From positions 2,565-66,564 of the forward strand of contig NZ_KB904691.1 in assembly GCF_000380165.1 (NCBI RefSeq): DNA of 64,000 bases. Reading direction: 5' to 3'. Shown piece after piece: positions 49,700 through 57,718 of this stretch; the stretch's first letter is position 1; the number at the start of each line of letters is the position of its first letter. A program made the position numbers and the translations under genes. The notes below the pieces were generated by a model. That model was given only the letters and a program-made list of their open reading frames with translations, was not told where the DNA came from and did no database searches. This DNA is from Wenjunlia vitaminophila DSM 41686. GTDB taxonomy: Bacteria > Actinomycetota > Actinomycetes > Streptomycetales > Streptomycetaceae.

Positions 49700-51423
49700 A
49701 GCAGCACCTCCGGGATGTCGAGTTCGCGGGCGCGCAGCCACTCGCCGAGCGCCTTGGCCTGGGGGTCGAACCGGGCCCGCGCCGCGGCGCCCTCGCCGAG
49801 GAGTCCGTCCACCACGAAGTTCACCGCCCGCAGCCGGGGCAGCAGGTGGCGCGACACCGGCAGGTCCGCGGTCTCCGGCAGCAACCGGCGCAGCGCGGGC
49901 ACGGTCAGCTCGTGCGCCAGCCAGCGCCAGCCCGGGTCGTCCCGCGCCCACACCCCGACGTTGGCCGCGCCGCCCTTGTCGCCGCTGCGGGCCCCGGCGA
50001 CGAGGCCCAGCGGGGCGCGGCGGGTGGGACCGGGTGGCAGCGGCGCCGGGAGCGGCGGGGCGGGCAACGGCGACGGGTCGGGCGGGGCGGTGCGCGGGGG
50101 CGGGGCCACCGGGACCCGTTCCCCGTCGGGGAGCACCACCGTGTGCGGCACCGACGCGGCGTCCACGTACCGGGCCAGGAACACCCCGTAGGGGCTGGCC
50201 GCGGCGGGCGGCGCGAGCAGGTGGAAACCGGGGACGCTGGCCAGCCCCAGTTCCACCGCCGCCCCGCTCACGGCCCGGCCGACCACGTCCGGGTCCTGGT
50301 CACGCACCACCAGGCGCAGCACCGCGCTCGCCGCCTCCTGCACCGGTGCGTCGGGGTGGTCGGTCCTGGCCAGCGTCCAGCGCACGTCGGCCGGGCGGCG
50401 CCCGGCCAGCGCGGCCTCCATCTGCGTGCGCACCAGCTTCGCCTTGGCCTCGACGTCGAGTCCGGTGAGCACGAACGCGACCTCGTTGCGCCAGCCGCCG
50501 AGGGCGTTGAGACCGACCTTGAGCAGCGGGGGCGGCGGCTCCCCGCGGACCCCGCTGATCCGCACCCGGTCGGGGCCCTGCTGGGTGAGCTCGACGGTGT
50601 CGAGCCTGGCGGTCACGTCAGGCCCGAGGTACCGGGGGCCCGCGGTCTCGTAGAGCAGTTGGGCCGTGACGGTGCCGACGGTGACCGCGCCCCCGTGGTC
50701 GGGGTGCTTGGTGACCACGCTGCCGCCGTCCTCGGCGATCTCGGCCAACGGGAACCCGGGGCGGAGCATCCGTTCCCCCGGGAGGTCGGTGAAGAACGCG
50801 TAGTTGCCGCCGGTCGCCTGGGCCCCGCACTCCAGGACGTGCCCGGCGACCACGGCGCCGGCGAGCCGGTCCCAGTCGTCCGCGGCCCAGCCGAAGTGCG
50901 CCGCCGCCGGCCCGCAGACCAGCGCCGCGTCGGTGACCCGCCCGGTCACCACCACGTCCGCGCCGGCCCGCAGCGCCGTGGCGATGCCCTGGCCCCCGAG
51001 GTAGGCGTTGGCTGCGAGCACCCGCTCGCCCCAGCCCCTGGCCAGCAGGTCGTCACCCTCCACGTGGGCGATCCGGGAGGGCACGCCGACCCGCGCGGCG
51101 AGGTCCCGCAGCGCGCCGGCGAGCCCGGCGGGGTCGAGTCCGCCCGCGTTGACCACGATCCGCACACCGCGGTCCGCGGCCAGCCCCAGGCCCTCCTCCA
51201 TCTGCCGGAGGAACGTCTTGGCGTAGCCGCGCCCGGGACCTCCCGCGGGCCCCGGCCTGTCCCGGTCGCGGGCCAGGATCAGCATGGTCAGCTCGGCCAG
51301 GTAGTCACCGGTGAGCACGTCCAACGGACCGCCGGTGAGCATCTCGCGCACGGCGTCCAGCCGGTCACCGTAGAACCCCGAGGCGTTGCCGACGCGTAAC
51401 GGGGCCGGGCCGCCCGGGGTCAC
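49696..51423 (-). CDS. AtuA-like protein (acyclic terpene utilisation family, DUF1446)
   Basis: 575-aa protein of the AtuA/DUF1446 family. RVGNASGFYGDR at the N-terminus, DYLAELTMLILAR, VNAGGLDPAGLA, GADVVVTGRVTDAALV and GNYAFFTDLPG are family marks; the C-terminal 115 residues (LGLVAGARSGDKGGAANVGV onward) form the separate small domain often fused or encoded alongside. In Pseudomonas AtuA belongs to the citronellol/geranyl-CoA cluster, but its reaction is not established. GTG 51423 overlaps the upstream gene by 4 bp. Codon 9 is TTA (51397-51399), so translation should need the rare leucyl tRNA. Confidence 0.9.
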   Translation of the reverse strand: MTPGGPAPLRVGNASGFYGDRLDAVREMLTGGPLDVLTGDYLAELTMLILARDRDRPGPAGGPGRGYAKTFLRQMEEGLGLAADRGVRIVVNAGGLDPAGLAGALRDLAARVGVPSRIAHVEGDDLLARGWGERVLAANAYLGGQGIATALRAGADVVVTGRVTDAALVCGPAAAHFGWAADDWDRLAGAVVAGHVLECGAQATGGNYAFFTDLPGERMLRPGFPLAEIAEDGGSVVTKHPDHGGAVTVGTVTAQLLYETAGPRYLGPDVTARLDTVELTQQGPDRVRISGVRGEPPPPLLKVGLNALGGWRNEVAFVLTGLDVEAKAKLVRTQMEAALAGRRPADVRWTLARTDHPDAPVQEAASAVLRLVVRDQDPDVVGRAVSGAAVELGLASVPGFHLLAPPAAASPYGVFLARYVDAASVPHTVVLPDGERVPVAPPPRTAPPDPSPLPAPPLPAPLPPGPTRRAPLGLVAGARSGDKGGAANVGVWARDDPGWRWLAHELTVPALRRLLPETADLPVSRHLLPRLRAVNFVVDGLLGEGAAARARFDPQAKALGEWLRARELDIPEVLL

Positions 51424-52271
51424 CCGGCACGCTCCGGTGCCTGTCCCCGGTCCTCCCGCGGTCCCGCCGCGTGGTCCCCGACGCCCACGGGCCCCGGCGG
51501 CCGTCCTCCGCCGGGAGGGCCGGCGAAGGCCTGGGCGATGTCGAGCCACCGGTCGGCGTCCCGGCCGTGCGCCGTGACCGCCAGGTCCGCGCGGTGCCGG
51601 CGCTGGGTCACCAGCAGGCAGAAGTCCAGCGCGGGACCGGTCACCCGCTGCCCCGCGTCCTGCGGCCCGAACGCCCACAGGCTCCCGTCGGGTGCCGTCA
51701 ACTCGATCCGGAACGGCTCGCTGGGAGGGGACGCGCCGCGCACCAGGTAGGCGTAGTCCCTGGTCCGCCACCCGATCCTGGCCACCTGCCGGAGCCGGGC
51801 CGTGGCGGTGCGCCGCCGCCCCAGCGCGTCGGCGACGTCCTGGCCGTGCGCCCAGGTCTCCATCAGCCGGGCGGTGGCCACCGAGGCGACGCTCATCGGC
51901 GGGCCGTACCAGGGCACCCGGGTCCCGGGGCTGGCGGTGCGCAGTGCCCGGTCCACGGCCGTCCTCGACTGGCGCCAGCGGCGCAGCAGCGCGGCGGGGT
52001 GTTCTCGGGCGCCGTCGTTCGCCGCGTCGTCCACGAAGGTCCGGGACCGCCGCAGGTCGTGTTCCGCCCGGGCGCGGAAGCCGTCGGGGTCCGTCAACGC
52101 CAGCAGGGTCACCTCGTCGGTCCAGGCGAGGTGGGCGATCTGGTGGGCGACCGTCCAGCCGGGGGACGGCGTCGTCAACGCCCAGGAGGCCGGTGCCAGC
52201 GGCGCCACCAGCGCGTCCAGTTCGTCGCCCTCGGCCGTCAGGTCGTCCAGCACCGCTGTGGGGTCCGCCAC
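51420..52271 (-). CDS. TIGR03084-family metal-binding protein
   Basis: 283-aa protein of the DinB/mycothiol-dependent maleylpyruvate-isomerase-like fold. WTVAHQIAHLAWTDEVTLLAL carries the metal-ligand His region, and LMETWAHGQDVADAL the second. The central part (WYGPPMSVASVATARLMETW) and the downstream beta part are typical of TIGR03084. The last 35 residues are Gly/Pro-rich. It leads the operon; members are often next to AtuA-like genes in actinobacteria. Role unknown; a mycothiol-linked step is possible. The GTG at 52271 has AGGAG about 10 nt upstream. Confidence 0.85.
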   Translation of the reverse strand: MADPTAVLDDLTAEGDELDALVAPLAPASWALTTPSPGWTVAHQIAHLAWTDEVTLLALTDPDGFRARAEHDLRRSRTFVDDAANDGAREHPAALLRRWRQSRTAVDRALRTASPGTRVPWYGPPMSVASVATARLMETWAHGQDVADALGRRRTATARLRQVARIGWRTRDYAYLVRGASPPSEPFRIELTAPDGSLWAFGPQDAGQRVTGPALDFCLLVTQRRHRADLAVTAHGRDADRWLDIAQAFAGPPGGGRPPGPVGVGDHAAGPREDRGQAPERAG

Positions 52272-52331
52272 GGCTCAGTCCTCTCCTGGACCTCGCGTCG
52301 GTCGCGCGTCGCAGCACAGGGTGGCAGTGGT

Positions 52332-52367
52332 CCAAGAAACAATCAAGCACGCTTGCATGCTTCTTGG
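52332..52367. promoter_or_regulatory. 36-bp imperfect palindrome, probable TetR operator
   Basis: Outer arms CCAAGAA (52332-52338) and TTCTTGG (52361-52367) and inner arms CAAGC (52344-52348) and GCTTG (52351-52355) share the same centre, between 52349 and 52350. The site lies 61-96 bp upstream of the operon start codon at 52271, in a locally AT-richer stretch. It is the best candidate for the binding site of the TetR protein encoded at 41188-41913. Confidence 0.65.
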
Positions 52368-52596
52368 GTACCGTCACAACTCCAGCAGACCGTTCCGGTT
52401 GGCCGAAACCCGTGCCGTGCCCGCCCAGAGCACTCATGGTTTCTGCGCGGCATGTCCACATCCGTGCCAGTCACCCGTTACCGTGTGCCCACCCGATCCG
52501 CGCACGGCGGCCTTCGGCCACGGACCGGATTGCGGGGGCAAGTCCGGGGAACGGTGGCACTTTCCCCGGGTCGCATGGTGTCGGGGGGTCGGACGG

Positions 52597-53685
52597 ATGC
52601 CGGTGGCAACCGGAAGTATGCCGTCGTCGCACGAACAGAACAGCAACGCACCCGACCTCGTCGGGGCGGCGTTCCTGGTGTGCTGCGCCCTGTGGGCGCT
52701 GATCAGCGCGGCCGGGCGGGACGCCAGGCCCGAGGGGTTCCTGCTGGCGCTGCTCGCCGTGGTGGCCGGGTACGCGGCCGGTCGGATCGCCGGCGCGGTG
52801 CTGCCCCTGGCCGCCCCGGCGCTGGCGGCCTTCGCCGTGGTCGCGGTCGTGGGCTGCGTACCGGACGGCCTGTCCGGGGAACCACTGGCCCCGCCGCTGG
52901 GCTACAGCAACGCCAACGCCGCCCTGCTCACCCTCGCCGCGGGCGCCGCCTGCTGCGCGGCCTGGGCGACCAGGATCACGCCGCTGCGCCTGGCCCTGCG
53001 GCTGCTCGCGGTGACCGCGGCAGGCATGTCCCTCGCCCTGGGGTCGCTGGCCGGGGGCGCCGCGGCGTTCGGCGTGGTGCTGTGCTCGCTGGCCGCGGCC
53101 CGGGTGCGGCGCCGGCTGCTCGGCCTGGCCGCCCTGGCCCTGTGCTCCGCGGCGGTGGTGACCAGCACCTTCCTGGTGGGGGCCGACCGGATGCCGGAGC
53201 CGGACGTGGTGCGCACCCAGCTCACCGAGGAACGGGTGAGTCTGTGGCACGACGCGGTCGCGTTGGTGGAGAAGGACCCGCTGCGCGGAGTCGGCCCGGA
53301 CCGTTTCGGCCAGGAGAGCCCCGCGGCCCGTGGCGAGGCCGACGCCGACAAGGCCCGCTCCGCGGGGCTCCAGCAGGCCGCCGAGCAGGGCGTCCCCGGG
53401 GTGCTCCTGCTGAGCGGCGCCTACCTGTGGACGTTCTTCGCGCTGTGGCGGTCCGGTCGTTCCACCCCGGTGGTGCTGACCGCGGCGGCGGCGCTGACCG
53501 GCCTGGCCGCCCAGGCCAGCGTGGACAGCGTGCTCAGCTACGCCGCGGTCACCTCGGGCGCCGGTCTGCTCGCCGGGATGGCGACGGCCAGGCGGCTCAC
53601 CGACGAGCCCGCCGACGAGGACGAGCCGGGCCCCCGGTCGGAGCCCGACCGGCTGCCCACCTCCGCGGGCGGCTGGTCGCCGTGA
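52597..53685 (+). CDS. O-antigen-ligase-like membrane protein
   Basis: 362-aa protein with about eight hydrophobic segments (LVGAAFLVCCALWALISAAG, FLLALLAVVAGYAAG and others) and, at about residues 210-240, RVSLWHDAVALVEKDPLRGVGPDRFGQ, which resembles the periplasmic loop of O-antigen ligase/polymerase (Wzy_C) proteins. These join sugar chains at the outer face of the membrane. The protein is short for the family and no polysaccharide cluster adjoins, so the substrate is open. ATG 52597 (GGGGGG 8 nt upstream) or ATG 52618 are both possible starts. Confidence 0.7.
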   Translation: MPVATGSMPSSHEQNSNAPDLVGAAFLVCCALWALISAAGRDARPEGFLLALLAVVAGYAAGRIAGAVLPLAAPALAAFAVVAVVGCVPDGLSGEPLAPPLGYSNANAALLTLAAGAACCAAWATRITPLRLALRLLAVTAAGMSLALGSLAGGAAAFGVVLCSLAAARVRRRLLGLAALALCSAAVVTSTFLVGADRMPEPDVVRTQLTEERVSLWHDAVALVEKDPLRGVGPDRFGQESPAARGEADADKARSAGLQQAAEQGVPGVLLLSGAYLWTFFALWRSGRSTPVVLTAAAALTGLAAQASVDSVLSYAAVTSGAGLLAGMATARRLTDEPADEDEPGPRSEPDRLPTSAGGWSP

Positions 53686-53807
53686 TCACCGGCGGACGTC
53701 CGCGCCCCCCGGGGGCGCCGGCGACGAGGAGCGGCTCCGCCTGCTGGGGCACGGCTCCGGCCGGACCGGGGAGGCCACCCGACCGGCACGCACCGCGGGG
53801 AACCGGC

Positions 53808-54124
53808 TCAGGGGCCGAGTCCCGCCCCGCCCAGCGGTGTCAGCTCGGTCCTTTCCGGCGGCCCGGCCAGCAGCGGCGTCGCCCGCTCGACGAGTTCCCG
53901 CACACCCCGCGCCGCAAGCGACGCCTCGTGGTCCTCGGCGCTGCGCCAGATCTCGGTCACCCACACCGTGTCGGGCTCCTGCGGTGAGACGTTGACGACG
54001 TACGCCTGGCAGCCCCGGGCCCCGTCCATCAGGCCGGCGGCCTCCAGGAGGAGAGCTCGGCCAGTTCGTCCCGCCGTCCGGGGCGGGCCACGAACCTCAC
54101 GTACAGGCCGAGCGCGTCGCTCAC
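53808..54124 (-). pseudogene. Antibiotic-biosynthesis-monooxygenase (ABM) domain gene with internal frameshift
   Basis: Translation from GTG 54124 (GGAG 8 nt upstream) gives LYVRFVARPGRRDELAEL, the usual ABM N-terminus, then runs to a stop. The rest of the domain (LLEAAGLMDGARGCQAYVV, then DTVWVTEIWRSAEDH) continues in another frame to 53808. The junction near 54046-54056 reads ..ggaggagagctc.., two bases longer than the in-frame expectation, consistent with a GA dinucleotide duplication. Total length 317 bp equals a 104-aa ABM gene plus 2. Either a young pseudogene or an assembly error. The intact protein would be a small dimeric ferredoxin-like monooxygenase or quinone-binding protein. Confidence 0.8.
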
Positions 54125-54144
54125 CCGTCCACTCCGTCCGCGGC

Positions 54145-54723
54145 TCAGACCGCACCGGGGCTGGGGCGGGAACCGGGTGGGTGCGGGGCGTGACGACGGA
54201 GCCTGGCCTGGATCGCCCGGACCGCACCGGCCGCGTCATCCACCGTGACGGTGAACTCCCGGCCGCCGCCCAGCTCGAGCACGATGCCCTCGCCCCTCCG
54301 GACCACCACCGCGGTGCCCTTCTCCGGGCGCCAGCGGTACCCCCAGCCACCCCAGTGGCACGGGGTCACCTTGGCCTGTCGCACGGCGGCGACCTCTTCC
54401 CAGCGGAAGCGGCAGCGCGGCAACCCGAAGTGGCCGCAGCGCACCTCCAGCCCGTCCCGGTCGACCCTGACGGCCACGTGCACGAAGGCCAGCGTTCCGG
54501 CGAGCACCAGGAGGCCGGCGGTGAAGCAGCCCGCGACCGACATCACCCAGGGGGTGATGTTCCCCTCCCAGGTGTAGCCGACGACGAGCACGATGCCGAG
54601 CGCGAGGCAGGCGGCACCCACGACCGCGAGCAGCCACTGCACCCGACTGGTCGCACGGCCCGTCCACACCTCGGCGGTGTCTTTGGGGAGAGCCTTTCCG
54701 GCTCCACCACGGAGCTGGTTCAT
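54145..54723 (-). CDS. Membrane protein with PH-like C-terminal domain, unknown
   Basis: 192-aa protein with two membrane segments (WLLAVVGAACLALGIVLVVG near residue 30 and VMSVAGCFTAGLLVLAGTLAF near 60) followed by a beta-rich cytoplasmic domain (VAVRVDRDGLEVRCG, FRWEEVAAVRQAKV, VVVRRGEGIVLELG) that resembles bacterial PH/DUF proteins. No named family recognised. ATG 54723 has a weak ribosome site (GCGAAG). It ends 20 bp ahead of the ABM gene, same strand, so the two may be co-transcribed. Confidence 0.7.
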   Translation of the reverse strand: MNQLRGGAGKALPKDTAEVWTGRATSRVQWLLAVVGAACLALGIVLVVGYTWEGNITPWVMSVAGCFTAGLLVLAGTLAFVHVAVRVDRDGLEVRCGHFGLPRCRFRWEEVAAVRQAKVTPCHWGGWGYRWRPEKGTAVVVRRGEGIVLELGGGREFTVTVDDAAGAVRAIQARLRRHAPHPPGSRPSPGAV

Positions 54724-55117
54724 ACTTCGCAGCGTAACCGGACGCCGGTTCGGACGCCGCTGGACCTCACTCCCGCGGTGGACGCCCCGGCCCGGCGGAG
54801 CCGCCCCGGCGACGCCCGGACAAGTCGGGACCCATCCAGCGGAGTTCCGGTCGTCCCGGGCGCTCCACGGCCCCGTTGGGGGCTCCCACGCCGTACGGCC
54901 GGACGGCGGTGTCCCGAACCAGGTCCGACACACCACGCCCATATTGGGCCGAACGGGTGAATTCTCCCGGGCCCGCTCCGGACCGGCCCCGTCGGACACC
55001 CCTCCTGTCCAAGGCCAGCGACACCGGAGAACCGTTCGATTCATTCGAAGGCGACCTCCCCGGACCGGTGGTCCCCGCGGTACCTTGAGCGGCGCTGACC
55101 CAGGGAGGGGGAACCTC
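54724..55117. promoter_or_regulatory. 394-bp divergent region before the deacetylase gene
   Basis: No gene found. A small palindrome, TTCGA (55035-55039) and TCGAA (55045-55049) around TTCAT, sits about 70 bp upstream of the deacetylase start and may be a regulatory site, but it is short. Confidence 0.3.
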
Positions 55118-56056
55118 TTGCCGGAGTCCACCGTGGCCAGGCCCAGGCGGCGCAGACACTGGGACGTGGCGCTGCGCATCTCACCGGCCCAGCCCTACTT
55201 CCGCGCCCGGTCCTCGAACCGCCTCGCGGTGCTCGCCTACCCCGGCGTGGAGGACCCGGGGCGGTTCACCGCCCAGCTCGACCGGCTGCGCCAGGTCGCG
55301 AACCCGGTGGGCCTCACCGAGGTGGCCGAGGCCGTCGCCACGGGCCGGTCACTCCCCGCACACAGCGTGCTGCTCACCTTCGACGACGCCGGCCGCTCCC
55401 TGGTGGAGCACGGCCTGCCGCTGCTCGCCGAGCGGGGCATCCCCGCGGTGGCGTTCGTCGTCGCCGAGCTGATCGGCACCGACCGACCGTTCTGGTGGCA
55501 CGAGGCCGAGTTCCTGGTGCGCAACGGCGGGCGTGCCCGCGGCCTCGCCGGCACCGCCCCGACCGCGGCCGTCGGGATCATGCGCCGGATGCCCGACCCG
55601 GACCGCCGCAGGACCCTCCAGGAGCTACGGGTGACCGCCCGCCGGCCGGCCCCGCCCCGGCGCCAACTGACGGTGGCGGACCTGCGCCGACTGGCCGAGG
55701 CCGGGGTGGAGATCGGCAACCACACCCTGGGCCACGCCTGCCTCGACCAGTGCGACGAACACACCGTGCGGACCGAGATCGCCGAGGCCCACCAACTCCT
55801 CACCTCCTGGCTCGGCACCCCGCCACGGGCGTTCGCCTACCCCCACGGCACCGCGGCGCCACCGGCCCAGGACCAGCTCAGGCGCCTCGGCTACCAGGCG
55901 GCGTTCCTGTTCGACCACCGGCTCGCCGACGGCCGCCCGTCGCATCCCCTGCGGATCAGTCGGCTCCGCATCGACTCCGCGGTCTCCGTCAGCCGACTGG
56001 ACACCGTGCTCTCCGGCCTCCACCCGGCGCTGCACCGGCTCCGCGGCGGAGCGTGA
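55118..56056 (+). CDS. Polysaccharide deacetylase (NodB-type, CE4)
   Basis: 312-aa CE4 protein that would remove acetyl groups from a polysaccharide or related substrate. Motif 1 is LLTFDDA (the usual TFDDG with Ala in place of Gly, both Asp kept); motif 2 is NHTLGH with both metal His; motif 3-like YPHGTA follows. TTG 55118 has an excellent site, GGGAGGGGG 6 nt upstream; GTG 55133 is the alternative. No signal peptide is evident, unlike many secreted members, so the protein may act inside the cell. It converges on murI. Confidence 0.85.
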   Translation: MPESTVARPRRRRHWDVALRISPAQPYFRARSSNRLAVLAYPGVEDPGRFTAQLDRLRQVANPVGLTEVAEAVATGRSLPAHSVLLTFDDAGRSLVEHGLPLLAERGIPAVAFVVAELIGTDRPFWWHEAEFLVRNGGRARGLAGTAPTAAVGIMRRMPDPDRRRTLQELRVTARRPAPPRRQLTVADLRRLAEAGVEIGNHTLGHACLDQCDEHTVRTEIAEAHQLLTSWLGTPPRAFAYPHGTAAPPAQDQLRRLGYQAAFLFDHRLADGRPSHPLRISRLRIDSAVSVSRLDTVLSGLHPALHRLRGGA

Positions 56057-56086
56057 CCGCCCCGGGCCCGCGTCCGTCCCCCAGGG

Positions 56087-56896
56087 TCAGCACGCACGGT
56101 CCCCGGCGGGGCCGACGGCCCCGGCACCGACCACCCCGGAGACGAGTACCCGCCCCTCCGGGTAGGCCAGGGCCCGTCGCGGCAGGACCCCGGTCCGGCC
56201 GCTGAGCAGCACGGACACCGAGCCGGCGCCGCGGGCCCCGGGCTCCCGCAGCCGACGCAGCGCCTGACCGGCGACGGCCTCCGCGGAGCCGTACAGGACC
56301 ACCGGGGGGCCGCCCGGCCGCTGCACCGCGGCCCGGATCTGCTCCGCCACCAACTCGTAGTGCGTACAGCCGAGCACCACCGCCCGCACCCCGACGGGGG
56401 TGCGGGCAGCCGCCACCGCCACGGCGTCGGCCACCGCGTCGGGGTCCGCGCGGTCCACCGCGTCGGCGAGGCCCGGGCAGGCCACCTCGGTCACCGGCAC
56501 CGTCGCGGCGAAGTCACTGATCAACCGCCGCTGGTAGGGGCTGCCGGTGGTCGCCGGGGTCGCCCAGATCGCCACCGGACCGCCCGACGCCGCGGCCGGC
56601 TTGATCGCCGGAACGGTGCCGACCACCGGCAGGCCGGGTTCGAACTCGTCCCGCAGCGCCGCCAGCGCGTGCACCGACGCGGTGTTGCAGGCGATGACCA
56701 CCGCGTCCGGCCGGTGCGCCGCTGCCGCCCGCACGCACGCCAGCACGTGCTCGCTGACCTCCCGCGGGGCACGCGGCCCCCAGGGCATGCCGTCCGGGTC
56801 GCAGGACAGCACCAGGTCCGCGTCCGGCCGCAACTGCCGCAGCGCGGCGGCCGCGGGCAGCAGCCCCAGCCCGGAGTCAATAAGCGCGATCTTCAC
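56087..56896 (-). CDS. murI: Glutamate racemase family protein
   Basis: 269-aa Asp/Glu racemase. It interconverts L- and D-glutamate for peptidoglycan. The N-terminal IALIDSGLGLLP holds the conserved Asp-Ser; the two catalytic Cys lie in VIACNTASVHA and LGCTHYE. Length matches. It is divergent from the isochorismatase gene across 121 bp. A second MurI-type gene may exist elsewhere in the genome; this one could be a paralogue. Confidence 0.88.
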   Translation of the reverse strand: MKIALIDSGLGLLPAAAALRQLRPDADLVLSCDPDGMPWGPRAPREVSEHVLACVRAAAAHRPDAVVIACNTASVHALAALRDEFEPGLPVVGTVPAIKPAAASGGPVAIWATPATTGSPYQRRLISDFAATVPVTEVACPGLADAVDRADPDAVADAVAVAAARTPVGVRAVVLGCTHYELVAEQIRAAVQRPGGPPVVLYGSAEAVAGQALRRLREPGARGAGSVSVLLSGRTGVLPRRALAYPEGRVLVSGVVGAGAVGPAGDRAC

Positions 56897-57017
56897 AGAA
56901 CCACTTTATGTGGTGCCCGCCGAAGCCGGGGGCGGGAGGCCGATCAACGCGGTGACCGAGGTGACGGCCGCCGCCGTCCCTGTCGCCGACCAGCGGGTAA
57001 GCCGCTACGGTGAGCCG

Positions 57018-57578
57018 GTGCCTCACACCCCCGCGCTCCTCGTCATCGACATGCAGAACGCCCTGGTGGCCATCGCGCACCGGGCCGCCGAGACCGTCGC
57101 CGTGATCAGCGGGCTCCGCGAACGGGCCAGGGCCGCGGGCGTACCGGTCGTGACGGTCCAACAGCAGGATGACGAACTCGAGGTCGGGACCGAGCGCTGG
57201 CGGGTGACCCCCGAACTCGCCCCCGACGCTGGCGAGACCGTCGTGCACAAGACCAGCCCGGACGGTTTCCTCGGCACCGACCTCGACAGGACCCTGAGGG
57301 CGCTGGGGGTCACGGAGGTGGTGGTCACCGGGTTCGCGACCGAGATCTGTGTCGACACCACGGCGCGGCAGGCGCTGAGCCACCAGTACGACGTGGTGCT
57401 GGTCGCCGACGGGCACACCACCTCCGTCCGGCCCGAGACCGGCGAGTACGCCTCGCCGAACGACTCGATCGCGCACCACAACGAGATCTTCCGGCACCTC
57501 GGCTTCCCGGGGCGGAGCATCCGGGTGCTGCCCGCGTCCGAGGTGGACTTCGCAGCCACTCGGGAGCCGCGCCGGTAG
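57018..57578 (+). CDS. Isochorismatase-family (cysteine) hydrolase
   Basis: 186-aa protein. PALLVIDMQNALV carries the catalytic Asp; the Lys is in VVHKTSPDGFLGTDLD, and the Cys in VTGFATEICVDTTARQAL (seen in parts). Such a triad is found in nicotinamidase and related amide hydrolases, so isochorismate is not the only candidate. GTG 57018 lies 6 nt after TACGGT (57006-57011), the spacing of a leaderless actinomycete promoter; no ribosome site is seen. Confidence 0.88.
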   Translation: MPHTPALLVIDMQNALVAIAHRAAETVAVISGLRERARAAGVPVVTVQQQDDELEVGTERWRVTPELAPDAGETVVHKTSPDGFLGTDLDRTLRALGVTEVVVTGFATEICVDTTARQALSHQYDVVLVADGHTTSVRPETGEYASPNDSIAHHNEIFRHLGFPGRSIRVLPASEVDFAATREPRR

Positions 57579-57658
57579 GCGGTTCCTGCGGGCATCGGCT
57601 CGGGCACCGCCCGGTGACGGTCAACGGTGTGGCGCGACGGTCCCAGAGAAACGATTCG

Positions 57659-57718
57659 GCTCACGCGCTCCGAGTTCACGCGCTCCGAGCTCACGCCCTC
57701 CGAGCTCACACGCTCCGG
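57659..57718. repeat. Four tandem 15-bp repeats across the 3' end of the MFS gene
   Basis: Units start at 57659, 57674, 57689 and 57704, consensus GCTCACGCGCTCCGA with one to three changes per copy. The last unit contains the MFS gene stop codon (57706-57708); the other three lie just downstream. It looks like a small expansion of the gene end. Confidence 0.9.

Noticed and set aside
53702-53718. GCGCCCCC/GGGGGCGC hairpin after the O-antigen-ligase-like gene as a terminator
   Set aside because: The arms leave a loop of one base, so the true stem is shorter and not convincing in such GC-rich DNA.
55035-55049. Short palindrome before the deacetylase gene as an operator
   Set aside because: Only 5-bp arms; can arise by chance, so it is only mentioned in the region entry.
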